Origin: Bacillus cereus group sp. RP43
Lineage (GTDB): Bacteria > Bacillota > Bacilli > Bacillales > Bacillaceae_G
Reading direction: 5' to 3'
Assembly: GCF_040459645.1 (NCBI RefSeq)
Contig: NZ_JARVHQ010000001.1
Location: 2,170,001-2,234,000, forward strand
Length of the DNA stretch: 64,000 nucleotides
The position numbers and the translations under genes were made by a program. Positions 1-8,010 of the stretch are shown piece by piece. Numbering within the stretch: the stretch's first letter is position 1; each line of letters opens with the position of its first letter. Below the pieces are notes generated by a model. The model saw only the letters and a program-made list of their open reading frames with translations. It did not search any database and was not told the DNA's origin.

Positions 1-85
1 TTAACCAATAGCAACAATTTTTACGAAAACAGCCTAAAATTAAATAACTTATTATCTCTACACATTACGGATTACATGATATTTT

Positions 86-1345
86 CTATAAAGCCGCACC
101 TTTCCCGCGCTCTTCCTTAAACCGAACCCCAAAAGTATCCGCTGTAATTTCATCAGCTTTCGGTAATGATCGTAATTTCGGATGAAGTAGCCATACGAGA
201 GAAATGAATAAAATCCCGATGCTAGCGAGCGCGAAAATGAGTTGACTACTATATACATTTGCAGTGTATCCTCCAATTAAAGAGCCAAATGGCATAGCGA
301 TTGTGCCCATACTTCGCATGACTGAATTGATGCGTCCGAGATATTGATTTGGAATAGCCATTTGACTGATCGTCGCAAATAATATGTTGGTAGCACCAAT
401 TGGAATCCAAGCTAAGCCGAATAAGAAAATAGACAGCCATTGAAACGGTACAATCGTAGAGAGAAACCAAAAGACAGCGCCAGCCGCAAAGCTAATAATG
501 GAGACACGGCCAACATTACGTTTGCCAACCCATGAACTGAATAGTGCTCCGATTAAACTGCCGGCTGATATAGCGGCTAAAAAGAAGCCATATAATTTCA
601 CGCCTCCTAAAGAATCAGCGAAAGAAGGAAGTATCGCCATCGTCATACCAATTGAAAAATTAGCGACAACTGAACCGATTAAGAAGACGCCCATTAATGA
701 ACGAAAGACGATTGAAAAGCCTTCTTTTAATTCAGAGAAATATTGTTTAGTGGAAAGCGATGTATTGGCTTCTGCTTGTTTTGGCATTTTTAATGAAAAG
801 AACAAAAGGGCAGTAATCGCGAATGTAAAGGAGTCAATTACATATAAAGTGATTGCGCCAAGTAGTGCTACTAATATTCCAGAAAGAGTCGTACAAATTA
901 AATCAATGCCTTGATATGCAAATGAAAAGAGTGAGTTTCCTTTTAATAATTGTGTTTTATTCAGTAGAAGTGGTAAAGCTTTTGATTGTGCGGGATAGGC
1001 GAATTGTTCGATAAAGGCTACGATGGGCATAATGATGAGTAGTAGTTGAACTGTTAATAGATCGAAGTAGTGTGTAATAGGAATGATTAATATAAGAATG
1101 CATTGCAGAACTTGTGTGATGACGAGGGTGTTTTTGATTGACCATCTATCAACGAATGGACCAGTAAGAAATTGTAATGCAGAAGGTAATAATGTAAGGA
1201 AACCAGCCAATCCAGAATAAAAAGGATTACCACTAAGTTCATATACGAGCCACATCGCTGCTACATAATACAAACTATCTCCTATGTTTGTAAAAATTCT
1301 CCCTAAAAATAATAAGAGGAAATTCCGTTTTTTTAATATGTCCAC
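86..1345 (-). CDS. MFS drug/macrolide-type efflux permease
   Basis: A 419-residue polytopic membrane protein of the major facilitator superfamily, with about 12 hydrophobic segments and the N-terminal pattern of MefA/YkuC-like exporters (LGRIFTNIGDSLYYVAAMWLVYEL). It should export small hydrophobic compounds by proton antiport; the substrate cannot be read from sequence. The start is GTG at 1345, nine bases after an AAGGAG. It lies 69 bp downstream of an ArsR-type regulator on the same strand and has its own copy of the 20-bp operator, so it is probably derepressed together with that regulator. The family is clear; the substrate is unknown. Confidence 0.88.
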   Translation of the reverse strand: MDILKKRNFLLLFLGRIFTNIGDSLYYVAAMWLVYELSGNPFYSGLAGFLTLLPSALQFLTGPFVDRWSIKNTLVITQVLQCILILIIPITHYFDLLTVQLLLIIMPIVAFIEQFAYPAQSKALPLLLNKTQLLKGNSLFSFAYQGIDLICTTLSGILVALLGAITLYVIDSFTFAITALLFFSLKMPKQAEANTSLSTKQYFSELKEGFSIVFRSLMGVFLIGSVVANFSIGMTMAILPSFADSLGGVKLYGFFLAAISAGSLIGALFSSWVGKRNVGRVSIISFAAGAVFWFLSTIVPFQWLSIFLFGLAWIPIGATNILFATISQMAIPNQYLGRINSVMRSMGTIAMPFGSLIGGYTANVYSSQLIFALASIGILFISLVWLLHPKLRSLPKADEITADTFGVRFKEERGKGAAL

Positions 1346-1374
1346 TTTATCTACTCCTTTATAATAAATTTATT

Positions 1375-1394
1375 CGGTAAAATAAATTTGACCG
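1375..1394. promoter_or_regulatory. Operator-like inverted repeat, copy 2 (before MFS gene)
   Basis: A 20-bp imperfect palindrome starts CGGTAAA and ends TTTGACCG. It lies between the regulator and the MFS gene and closely matches the palindrome at 2067-2086 upstream of the regulator. It is inferred to be a second binding site of the ArsR-like protein. Confidence 0.6.
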
Positions 1395-1414
1395 TTTATG
1401 TAAAAAAAATTGTA

Positions 1415-2038
1415 TTACGATTTTTCTTCTTTTTTAACGAATCGTTGCATTGCTCGCTCATCGATTTGCAGTGCAGTAGTAGAAATGTAATAAGCTTTAC
1501 TATTTGGATCTTTATCCGCATCTTTTGTGATCTCATTTAATTCAGCCATCACTTCATAAAACTTTTTCACCCACACTTGAAATTGTTCTGGCGTGGCATC
1601 AAACTCCCAGCAGGATGAAACGTAATTCCATTCAGCTGGGTCTTCGCTTACTTTTCGTAATGTAAAAGCTTCTTCTGGTGCAGCGAGAATATGGCTTTTC
1701 GTTCTTTCCGTCATTTGTAAAAAGATTTGGCGACCTGATTCGCTTAATATTTCTAAATGAGGTAATAGATCTGCGGCAGGGGTGAAGCCTTTAGCGACAG
1801 ATTGATAAAACTTTTGAACGATGCCATTCTTTTCTTCTGTATAAACGATCTCTATAAAACCATTCTTTTCTAATTCTTTTAAATGATAATGAATTTTCGC
1901 CCTTGAAATGCCGAATTTCTCAGATAGTAGTTGTCCTGTATAAGGACGTTCGCATAGACGCATCATCATTTCGACACGTAGTGGATCGCTCATTGCTTTT
2001 AGTTGGCTATAAGTAGTTAGTGTTAACATGGGCTTCAA
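1415..2038 (-). CDS. ArsR-like winged-helix transcriptional regulator
   Basis: About 207 residues. The N-terminal winged helix (roughly residues 8-75) has the ArsR/HTH_20 pattern (SDPLRVEMMMRLCERPYTGQ, then a recognition helix around SRAKIHYHLKELEKNGFI). The long C-terminal part has no motif I recognise and no Cys cluster, so it is not a typical metal sensor; a hydrophobic-ligand sensor is more likely. The start is uncertain: TTG at 2038 is nine bases after GAGGAG, while the first ATG (2029) is 18 bases away. It is followed by the MFS pump gene, and near-identical palindromes precede both genes, suggesting an autoregulated repressor-pump pair. Confidence 0.82.
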   Translation of the reverse strand: MKPMLTLTTYSQLKAMSDPLRVEMMMRLCERPYTGQLLSEKFGISRAKIHYHLKELEKNGFIEIVYTEEKNGIVQKFYQSVAKGFTPAADLLPHLEILSESGRQIFLQMTERTKSHILAAPEEAFTLRKVSEDPAEWNYVSSCWEFDATPEQFQVWVKKFYEVMAELNEITKDADKDPNSKAYYISTTALQIDERAMQRFVKKEEKS

Positions 2039-2066
2039 AATGATCAACTCCTCAAATTAAATTACT

Positions 2067-2086
2067 CGGTCAATATTATTTGACTG
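2067..2086. promoter_or_regulatory. Operator-like inverted repeat, copy 1 (before regulator)
   Basis: A 20-bp palindrome starts CGGTCAA and ends TTGACTG, just upstream of the ArsR-like gene. Its match to the copy at 1375-1394 points to autoregulation by that protein. Confidence 0.62.
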
Positions 2087-2129
2087 AATTGTATCAAGGA
2101 TTTTAGTTATTTTCAATACTTTCTGAAAA

Positions 2130-2280
2130 TTTATCCCGCATTAACGTGCAGTAAGACTCCCACCTCAAAACTCAGCTGGAGCGAAGAAGTTAGGTGGGAG
2201 TTCGACTGCACGTAAAATCCCGATTGGTTCAACTAGTAATCAGTGGGGATGAACCTCCCACTGATTAAAGTTTCACTTTA
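2130..2280 (+). repeat. bcr1-like dispersed repeat, full-length copy
   Basis: About 151 bp starting TTTATCCCGC and ending GATTAAAGTTTCACTTTA. It is alignable end to end with the copy at 46818-46972 (shared blocks: TAAGACTCCCACC, GTTAGGTGGGAGT, GCACGTAAAA, CGATTGGTT). The internal GACTCCCACC/GGTGGGAGTC arms fold into a hairpin. Size and TTTAT-flanked ends fit bcr1, the non-autonomous mobile repeat of the B. cereus group. Confidence 0.8.
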
Positions 2281-2301
2281 ATCTTTCTTCTGTAATCTTC
2301 T

Positions 2302-2321
2302 GTTCATATTCCGTTCATAAT
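2302..2321 (+). promoter_or_regulatory. HssR-type direct repeat in the hrtBA promoter
   Basis: GTTCATATT and GTTCATAAT are separated by two bases. This matches the direct repeat bound by the haem-responsive regulator HssR in Staphylococcus aureus (GTTCATATT-N2-GTTCATATT, from memory). It covers the expected -35 zone of a TATGAT -10 at 2329-2334, the usual layout for response-regulator activation. Confidence 0.72.
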
Positions 2322-2369
2322 TCTTTTTTATGATAAGTGCATAGAAAGTAAGAGGAAGGAGCGAGCGAA

Positions 2370-3434
2370 ATGTTTTTAGCTCTGCGTGAATTAAAACAAT
2401 CAAAATTAAGATATGGATTAATCGGACTTATTATGGTGTTATTATCATTTTTAGTCCTTGTCATTTCAGGATTAGCAAATGGATTATCATATGATAATGC
2501 TTCATCGATTCAAAATATGGAGGCAAATAAGTTCGTTTTAGCGGATGATGCGGAAAATAAATTACTTCGTTCACAAATTAAGAAAGAAGATGTAGATAAC
2601 GTAGTAAATCAAGTGGACGCGAAAGAGGCAGTTCCGTTTCGTGTGAAAGTTTCAACTTATGAAAAGAAAGATAGTTCGAAAAAAGTTGATGTCGCTATTT
2701 TCTCAAGTGAACGTGATTCATTTTTAGAACCGAAAATTGTAGAAGGTGAGAAATTAGGTACAGCAAACAACGAAATGGTTGCTGATGAATCAATTAAAGA
2801 AAAAGGAATCGATATTGGGGATACAATTATTGATCCTGTTTCAAAGAAAGAATTTAAAATCGTTGGATTTACGAAAGATCAAATGTTTAGCCATACACCA
2901 GTCGTTTATGTAAATGAAGACGTATGGGGCGCTATCTCACAACCAAACCAAAAAGATTATAGTGCAATTGCGCTTAATACAGATAAAGAAATTAAAAATG
3001 CACATGTTATCGACAAAAAAGAAGTATTACAAAGTATTCCAGGATTTAAAGAAGAGCAAGGAACATTAACGATGATCATTGCGTTCTTACTTGTTATCGC
3101 TGCGTTACTAATCGGTGTATTCTTCTACGTAATTACGTTGCAAAAAACACAGCAATTAGGTGTACTAAAAGCAATTGGTACGAAAAATTCTTATTTAGCA
3201 AATAGCTTAGTCGTGCAGGCGTTATTCTTATCAGTCGTTGCGATGGTAATCAGTATTGTTCTTGTACAAGGATTAGAACAGATTTTACCAGCGGGTATGC
3301 CGTTCTTATTAACAGCGCCGATGATTGCACAATATGCCGCAATCTTTATCGTAATTAGTATTTTAGGAACACTTATTTCGTTATATCAAGTATTAAAAGT
3401 TGATGCATTAGAAGCAATTGGAGGCGGGATGTAA
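2370..3434 (+). CDS. hrtB: HrtB-like haem-efflux ABC transporter permease
   Basis: A 354-residue MacB/FtsX-type permease: one N-terminal transmembrane helix (about 17-39), a large extracytoplasmic domain (about 40-225), then three helices near 233-255, 280-300 and 320-342. N-terminal (LRYGLIGLIMVLLSFLVLVISGLANGL) and C-terminal (KVDALEAIGGGM) segments resemble S. aureus HrtB, and the length is nearly the same (351). It is thought to extrude membrane-accumulated haem. The start has a good GAGGAAGGAG. The stop overlaps the ATPase start by one base, and an HssR-type repeat precedes it. No hssRS genes lie next to it, so the cognate sensor must be elsewhere if this assignment is right. Confidence 0.8.
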   Translation: MFLALRELKQSKLRYGLIGLIMVLLSFLVLVISGLANGLSYDNASSIQNMEANKFVLADDAENKLLRSQIKKEDVDNVVNQVDAKEAVPFRVKVSTYEKKDSSKKVDVAIFSSERDSFLEPKIVEGEKLGTANNEMVADESIKEKGIDIGDTIIDPVSKKEFKIVGFTKDQMFSHTPVVYVNEDVWGAISQPNQKDYSAIALNTDKEIKNAHVIDKKEVLQSIPGFKEEQGTLTMIIAFLLVIAALLIGVFFYVITLQKTQQLGVLKAIGTKNSYLANSLVVQALFLSVVAMVISIVLVQGLEQILPAGMPFLLTAPMIAQYAAIFIVISILGTLISLYQVLKVDALEAIGGGM

Positions 3435-4105
3435 TGACTTCATTATTAAAATTAGACAAAGTAAGTAAAGTGTACGGAGAAGGGAATACAGAAGTAACAG
3501 CCCTTCATCCGATGTCGCTTGATGTGAAAGCTGGAGAGTTTATCGGAATCGTTGGTCCTTCTGGATCAGGGAAAAGTACGTTATTATCAATCGCGGGTGC
3601 TTTACTATCACCGTCAAAAGGGGATATTTACATTGGTGAGCAAAATATTACGAAGTTATCAGAAAAGGAAATGACAGACATTCGTTTGAAAAAAATCGGC
3701 TTCATTTTCCAGTTCGCAAATCTTGTTCCATATTTAAATGTAAAAGAACAATTGCTTTACATTGCTAAGCTAAAAAAAGAAAACAAACAAGAATCTGAAA
3801 AACGTGCGGATCACTTATTAGCGGCATTTGGATTAGGAGAAAGAAAAACTCATTATCCAAATCAACTATCTGGTGGGGAAAAGCAAAGGGTAGCAATCGC
3901 TCGTGCGTTCATGAACAATCCAGATTTAATATTAGCTGATGAACCAACTGCAAGCTTAGATTCAAAACGCGCACGTGAAGTCGTTGAAATGATGAAACGT
4001 GAAGTGAAAGAAAGTCAAAAAGCAGCAATTATGATTACACATGATGAAAGAATGCTCGATGTATGTGATCGTATATTGACGCTTAGAGATGGGAAGTTAA
4101 TATAA
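3434..4105 (+). CDS. hrtA: HrtA-like ABC transporter ATPase
   Basis: A 223-residue nucleotide-binding subunit of the LolD/MacB class. Walker A is GPSGSGKST (about 42-50), the Q-loop lies in FIFQFANLVPYL, the signature is LSGGEKQRVAIARA, and Walker B is LILADEPTASLD; the H-loop His is in ITHDERM. It is translationally coupled to the permease and powers it. Length and the QFANLVPYL segment match S. aureus HrtA. A strong terminator follows, so the two genes form a complete unit. Confidence 0.82.
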   Translation: MTSLLKLDKVSKVYGEGNTEVTALHPMSLDVKAGEFIGIVGPSGSGKSTLLSIAGALLSPSKGDIYIGEQNITKLSEKEMTDIRLKKIGFIFQFANLVPYLNVKEQLLYIAKLKKENKQESEKRADHLLAAFGLGERKTHYPNQLSGGEKQRVAIARAFMNNPDLILADEPTASLDSKRAREVVEMMKREVKESQKAAIMITHDERMLDVCDRILTLRDGKLI

Positions 4106-4109
4106 AGAA

Positions 4110-4146
4110 AAAAGACAACCGTACATATATGTGCGGTTGTCTTTTA
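4110..4146 (+). terminator. Rho-independent terminator after hrtBA
   Basis: The arms AAAAGACAACCG and CGGTTGTCTTTT are nearly perfect. The stem is A/T-flanked on both sides and could also serve the opposite gene. Confidence 0.85.
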
Positions 4147-4176
4147 TATGATTATTTTATAATAGTTATAATTGCT

Positions 4177-5304
4177 TTATTTTGAGAATAACGTTTTAAT
4201 TTTATTACGTGTTACTAATAAAACGCCGCCTAAGACAGATAACATGCCTAAAGGTACGTTACTTGACTGCTCACTACCAGCGTTAGGAAGTTCTCTAGCA
4301 TTGTTGTTCGTTTTGGCATTTGTAGTACTATTATTAGTTGGCGTTTGTTTATTAGGTTGCGATAATTCGTTAATCTGATTATCTACATTTTGCTTCGTTG
4401 TATGTAACTCAGCTAATTTATCGTCAATTTTTTTCTCAGTATGTTTAAAATCGTTTATTTTAATATCTAAGTCTTGTTTTTTCTTTGTTAAATCGTCTGA
4501 AACAGTTTGTTTAGATTGCTTAATTTCATTTAATTTATTTTCTAAGTCTTGTCTAGCTTCTTGTAATTCAGCTAGTTTGTTTTTTACATCTTGTTTAGCT
4601 AGTTCTAAGTTAGAGGAAAGACTATCTAAATTTTGTTTAATTTTTTTAAGTTCTTCTAACGTATTACCGGTATTCGGCTTATGTTCTTTAATTTCAGCAA
4701 GTTTGTCCTCAGCAGTTTGTTTCGCTTTCTTTAACTCAGCTAATTTTTCATCTACCTGTTTTTTTACTTCCTTAAGTTCATTAACCTTTTGATCGATGTT
4801 CTCTTTATGTTGCTTAATTTCATTCACTTTTTCATCGACAGTTTGTTTATGTTCTTTAATCTCAGTAACCTTATTATCGATATTTTGCTTATGTTCTTTA
4901 ATTTCAGCAACTTTATCATCTACTTGTTTTTTATGCTCTTTAATTTCAGCGATTTTATCCTCGGCGATTTGTTTGTCTTGCTGAAGTTTCGCATCTAATT
5001 CTTGCTTATGTTGTTTAATCTCGCCGATTTTTTCATCAGCAACTTGTTTACGTTGATGTAGTTCATTCGCTTTTGCATCGACATTTTCCTTAACTTGGTT
5101 AAGTTCATTCAACGTTTGATCCACATTTTCTTTGTGCTGCTGCAATTTCGCATCTAACTCTTGTTTATGTTGCTTAATTTCAGTTAATCGATCTCCAGTA
5201 CTTTGTCCAGCAGGAGCATCATTTACTTCTGCATGAGTAGGGGTAGATCCCGCAATCATTGCTAAAGCTAGTGTAGACGCAGCGATTGTTTGTTTTGTTT
5301 TCAT
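4177..5304 (-). CDS. Sortase-anchored coiled-coil surface protein (LPNAG)
   Basis: 375 residues: a signal peptide (1-25, ending THA), a long alpha-helical coiled coil (about 35-315), an Asn/Thr-rich spacer, then a cell-wall sorting signal with LPNAG, a hydrophobic stretch and a positive tail ending LFSK. The coiled coil is built of about twenty 14-residue units of the type AEIKEHKQNVDDKV, i.e. two heptads each. LPNAG differs from classical LPXTG by Ala for Thr; I recall such signals among B. anthracis sortase A substrates. It is probably displayed on the wall as a rod-like spacer or adhesin. The start has AGGAAAGAGGT. No sortase gene is nearby. Confidence 0.85.
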   Translation of the reverse strand: MKTKQTIAASTLALAMIAGSTPTHAEVNDAPAGQSTGDRLTEIKQHKQELDAKLQQHKENVDQTLNELNQVKENVDAKANELHQRKQVADEKIGEIKQHKQELDAKLQQDKQIAEDKIAEIKEHKKQVDDKVAEIKEHKQNIDNKVTEIKEHKQTVDEKVNEIKQHKENIDQKVNELKEVKKQVDEKLAELKKAKQTAEDKLAEIKEHKPNTGNTLEELKKIKQNLDSLSSNLELAKQDVKNKLAELQEARQDLENKLNEIKQSKQTVSDDLTKKKQDLDIKINDFKHTEKKIDDKLAELHTTKQNVDNQINELSQPNKQTPTNNSTTNAKTNNNARELPNAGSEQSSNVPLGMLSVLGGVLLVTRNKIKTLFSK

Positions 5305-5449
5305 ATTTTTGTACCTCTTTCCTATGAGTGAACTCTATTGTGTAAAATTGAGCATATAGAAGTAGATTATTTTATCATTATATACCATGTTCGGCGCTTA
5401 GAGGAAGTATTTGCATAATAATCTATGATTATGTAATTCTTATAGTCTC

Positions 5450-6031
5450 TTATTTTTGGATAGGAGACAAATCTTCAGCAAGATGAACAATTTCTTCTAT
5501 AGTAGAGTTTACATCCTTATTATTGCGAATAACAAACAAATAATCAGCCTCGTTTTCTACAGGATCTACTACATCTTCCTTTAGTGATTCAGCTTGTTGT
5601 CGATTGAGTACTTCTTTAAAACTAGAATAACCACCTCTAAAAATATTTGTACTTCGCTTGCTACGAGTCACTCTTTCATAAAGTACATCATCTGGAATGT
5701 CAAAATGAACGAGTATGCGTGCATATTCCCCTTTCTGAAACAATTCATTTAGCAAATAAATTCGTCCGTTTCGGCTTCTATTTGAGTTGCAAATGATAAG
5801 GTGTAAATTTGTATGTTCTTTTGCATAATCAACAATGAATTTCGAAAGACCGTGCTTAAATGTATTAGGGCCCTTAGTTGGCTGTAATTTTTCATAATGC
5901 GTGTTAATAAATTCAGCTTGGTTATCTTGATCCATAACGAAAGAGTTGGGTAACTCTTTTTCTAACACTCTTGCAAATGTAGTTTTTCCGCTGTGGGTTT
6001 TTCCTACTGTGATGATGACTAATCTTTTCAT
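5450..6031 (-). CDS. P-loop kinase of unknown substrate (AAA_33/zeta-like)
   Basis: 193 residues from ATG at 6031, chosen because GGAGG lies seven bases upstream; an in-frame ATG 12 codons earlier lacks a site. Walker A is VGKTHSGKTT near the N-terminus. A NSNRSRNGR segment and an arginine-rich lid (YERVTRSKRSTN) fit small-molecule kinases of the Zeta-toxin/gluconate-kinase fold. No antitoxin partner is adjacent, so a toxin role is not supported. It is a single gene convergent with the surface-protein side and divergent from the methyltransferase; substrate unknown. Confidence 0.75.
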   Translation of the reverse strand: MKRLVIITVGKTHSGKTTFARVLEKELPNSFVMDQDNQAEFINTHYEKLQPTKGPNTFKHGLSKFIVDYAKEHTNLHLIICNSNRSRNGRIYLLNELFQKGEYARILVHFDIPDDVLYERVTRSKRSTNIFRGGYSSFKEVLNRQQAESLKEDVVDPVENEADYLFVIRNNKDVNSTIEEIVHLAEDLSPIQK

Positions 6032-6136
6032 GACAGAACCTCCGTTAATATTGCTATTAATAGGCATATTCTGTGTGAGATGGAATCTTCCTTCTAAAAA
6101 TCACATAAATTGTCGAAGTGATAGGTATATGAAAAC

Positions 6137-6165
6137 TTGACAAAAAAACTTATTTATGCTATAAT
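6137..6165 (+). promoter_or_regulatory. Consensus SigA promoter
   Basis: TTGACA at 6137-6142 and TATAAT at 6160-6165, separated by exactly 17 bases. This is the strongest vegetative promoter seen in the window; it reads into the leader hairpin and methyltransferase. Confidence 0.85.
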
Positions 6166-6190
6166 TTACCAATATAAAAATAGAGTGTAT

Positions 6191-6225
6191 AATAGGGTTC
6201 TCCTGGCCAGGGGAACCCTATTTTT
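6191..6225 (+). terminator. Leader terminator / attenuator
   Basis: A perfect 10-bp stem (AATAGGGTTC and GAACCCTATT) has a 12-nt loop that contains the palindrome CCTGGCCAGG and is followed by TTTTT. It sits between the promoter and the methyltransferase start, so it should end most transcripts unless read-through is regulated. Confidence 0.7.
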
Positions 6226-6248
6226 GTTGTGAAAATGAAGGAGAGTGT

Positions 6249-7169
6249 ATGTGCGTGAAACAAGGTGAAGCAAGTGTAACGTCGTTAGTATCAGCTTTCG
6301 GAAGGGCGTATCATAGTGAATTTGATAGTCCTAAAATCTTTAATGATTATGTAGCTAAAGATTTAATTTCACAAAAAGAGCGTAACAATATTGAAATGAA
6401 CATGGTTCAAGGGATACATTTTTTCAATAAAGACATTGCACAGCAGTTTCAAGATAATCCAAAAGAAATATTAAAGTGGATTACACAAGTTCAGTTATCA
6501 CCAACACCTTTAGCACGTGCAGCCTATTGTGAACGAATATTACTACATGAAGTTACTTTAGGAGCAAAACAATACGTCATACTCGGTGCAGGCTTAGACA
6601 CGTTCAGTTTTAGACACCGAGAATTAGAGAATAAAATAGAAATATTTGAAGTTGATCATCCTTCTACGCAAGAGTTTAAAATACAAAGAGTGAAAGAAGC
6701 AGAGCTAGAAATTCCAAAAAATCTTCATTTTGTTTCGATGGATTTTACTAAGGATTTCTCTAAGCAAAAATTAGTAAATGAAGGATTTGAAAATAAAAAG
6801 ACTTTCTTTAGTCTTTTAGGTGTTACGTACTATTTAACGAAAGAGGAACTTTCCAGTTTAATAGAATGTTTATTTGAGTTGGTTCCAGCGGGAAGTTCTA
6901 TCGTTTTCGATTACCCTGATGAAAACTTATTTACGGAAAAAGGTTTATCTAATCGGGTTGAAAACATGGTGAAAATGGCTACGGTAGGCGGAGAACCGAT
7001 GAAATCATGTTTTTCTTATGCCGAAATGGAAGCACTATTAGAAAAGGCGGGTTTACTTATTTATGAGCACTTATCACCAGAGGATATTAATAAACTATAT
7101 TTTGAGGGACGAAACGATTATTTAGAAGCCTTTGAAACAGTCCATTATGTACATGCGGTGAAGAAGTAG
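6249..7169 (+). CDS. SAM-dependent methyltransferase, leucine carboxyl methyltransferase-like
   Basis: 306 residues. The SAM-binding motif I VILGAGLDTFSFR (110-122) and the acidic motif II FEVDHPST (133-140) are the signature of the TIGR00027/LCMT-like bacterial family, which methylates small molecules; substrate unknown. GGTVxYL-like motif LLGVTYYLTKEEL follows. ATG at 6249 follows AAGGAGA. It is transcribed alone from a near-consensus promoter through a leader terminator, an arrangement often seen with inducible antibiotic-modification genes, but no leader peptide is evident. Terminator-like pairing downstream is weak. Confidence 0.85.
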   Translation: MCVKQGEASVTSLVSAFGRAYHSEFDSPKIFNDYVAKDLISQKERNNIEMNMVQGIHFFNKDIAQQFQDNPKEILKWITQVQLSPTPLARAAYCERILLHEVTLGAKQYVILGAGLDTFSFRHRELENKIEIFEVDHPSTQEFKIQRVKEAELEIPKNLHFVSMDFTKDFSKQKLVNEGFENKKTFFSLLGVTYYLTKEELSSLIECLFELVPAGSSIVFDYPDENLFTEKGLSNRVENMVKMATVGGEPMKSCFSYAEMEALLEKAGLLIYEHLSPEDINKLYFEGRNDYLEAFETVHYVHAVKK

Positions 7170-7234
7170 AGGATTAGTAGGCATGGGGAGAAATCTCTGT
7201 GTCTTTTTTTTATGCGTATTTTTAATTTTAAAAA

Positions 7235-7280
7235 CAATTTGTAAAAAATATTTTACAAATTGTAAGAAATAAATTACAAT
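7235..7280. promoter_or_regulatory. Two overlapping palindromic operators
   Basis: The first palindrome (7235-7262) has perfect 12-nt arms CAATTTGTAAAA / TTTTACAAATTG. The second (7259-7280) has arms ATTGTAA / TTACAAT and shares the ATTG. They end seven bases before the ribosome-binding site of the XRE gene and are probably its autoregulatory operators. Confidence 0.68.
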
Positions 7281-7300
7281 TATCTCAAGAGGTGTTACTA

Positions 7301-7501
7301 TTGTTACATAATAAAATTGTAGTTTGTCGAGCAGAAAAAGGTTGGACTCAAGAAGAACTGGCAACAAGGGTGGGAGTTAGTCGTCAAACCATCGCTACTC
7401 TTGAAAAGAATAAATATAACCCTTCTCTAATTCTTGCCTTTAAAATCGCAAATGCATTTGAAAAGCCGTTAACCGACGTATTTGATTATCTAGAGGAGTG
7501 A
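7301..7501 (+). CDS. Small XRE-family transcriptional regulator
   Basis: About 66 residues, a single helix-turn-helix of the Cro/CI type ([41 protein letters not shown]). It belongs to the minimal HTH regulators that pair with a small membrane protein. The TTG at 7301 is preferred because AAGAGGTG lies six bases upstream; an in-frame GTG at 7292 overlaps that site. Its stop lies six bases before the next start. Tandem palindromes directly upstream suggest autorepression. Confidence 0.85.
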   Translation: MLHNKIVVCRAEKGWTQEELATRVGVSRQTIATLEKNKYNPSLILAFKIANAFEKPLTDVFDYLEE

Positions 7502-7506
7502 TACAT

Positions 7507-7800
7507 ATGTTGTGGTTAAAAATTTTATTATTTGTTTTATTAGTCATCAGTCAGATGTATGTAATAAAATTTCAATCAAGTGATGAAGCAAACGACGAAA
7601 GAGGAAGAGAGATTCAATATAAAACAAATAATGTTTTGTACAACATCCTATATTTAGGTATCATTGCCATTATTGTTTTTCAATCAATTGATATTATTCC
7701 TTTAGAATTTCTACCTGATTTGTTGTTATATTTTGCGCTTTCATTAAGTGTGTTAGGCAGTATTTTTATATTTATCAATAGAAACAGGAAAAATTACTAA
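7507..7800 (+). CDS. Small membrane protein paired with XRE regulator (DUF2178-like)
   Basis: 97 residues with three predicted membrane segments (about 3-17, 45-63, 68-90) and a charged loop (SSDEANDERGREIQYKTNNVLY) between the first two. It resembles the DUF2178-type proteins that commonly follow a tiny XRE regulator. ATG at 7507 is eight bases after GAGGAG. Co-transcription with the regulator is nearly certain; the function is unknown, possibly a membrane signal input. Confidence 0.7.
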   Translation: MLWLKILLFVLLVISQMYVIKFQSSDEANDERGREIQYKTNNVLYNILYLGIIAIIVFQSIDIIPLEFLPDLLLYFALSLSVLGSIFIFINRNRKNY

Positions 7801-7976
7801 TATGTGTTAAGTATTTTATCTTGTTCTGTTAGGAAATTGAACAACATGTTTCTTTTAAAAAGTGAAATTTCTATGTTAAACATGAAGGAATATAGTTAAA
7901 CTAATAGTTGCGTTTATTTAAGTAGGCTACATAAAATAATTAATCTTCTTCATAAAAACTTAAGGAATCCAAAATA

Positions 7977-8010
7977 AAACCCACACATTTTGATCAAAAT
8001 GTGTGGGTTT
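7977..8010. terminator. Bidirectional hairpin terminator
   Basis: A perfect inverted repeat with arms AAACCCACACATTTTGA and TCAAAATGTGTGGGTTT. It ends the XRE operon. Confidence 0.8.

Noticed and set aside
4577..4998. Plus-strand frames opposite the coiled-coil surface gene
   Set aside because: They are shadows of the repetitive heptad coding sequence.
5450..6031. Zeta-type toxin of a toxin-antitoxin pair
   Set aside because: The fold is similar but no antitoxin gene is adjacent.
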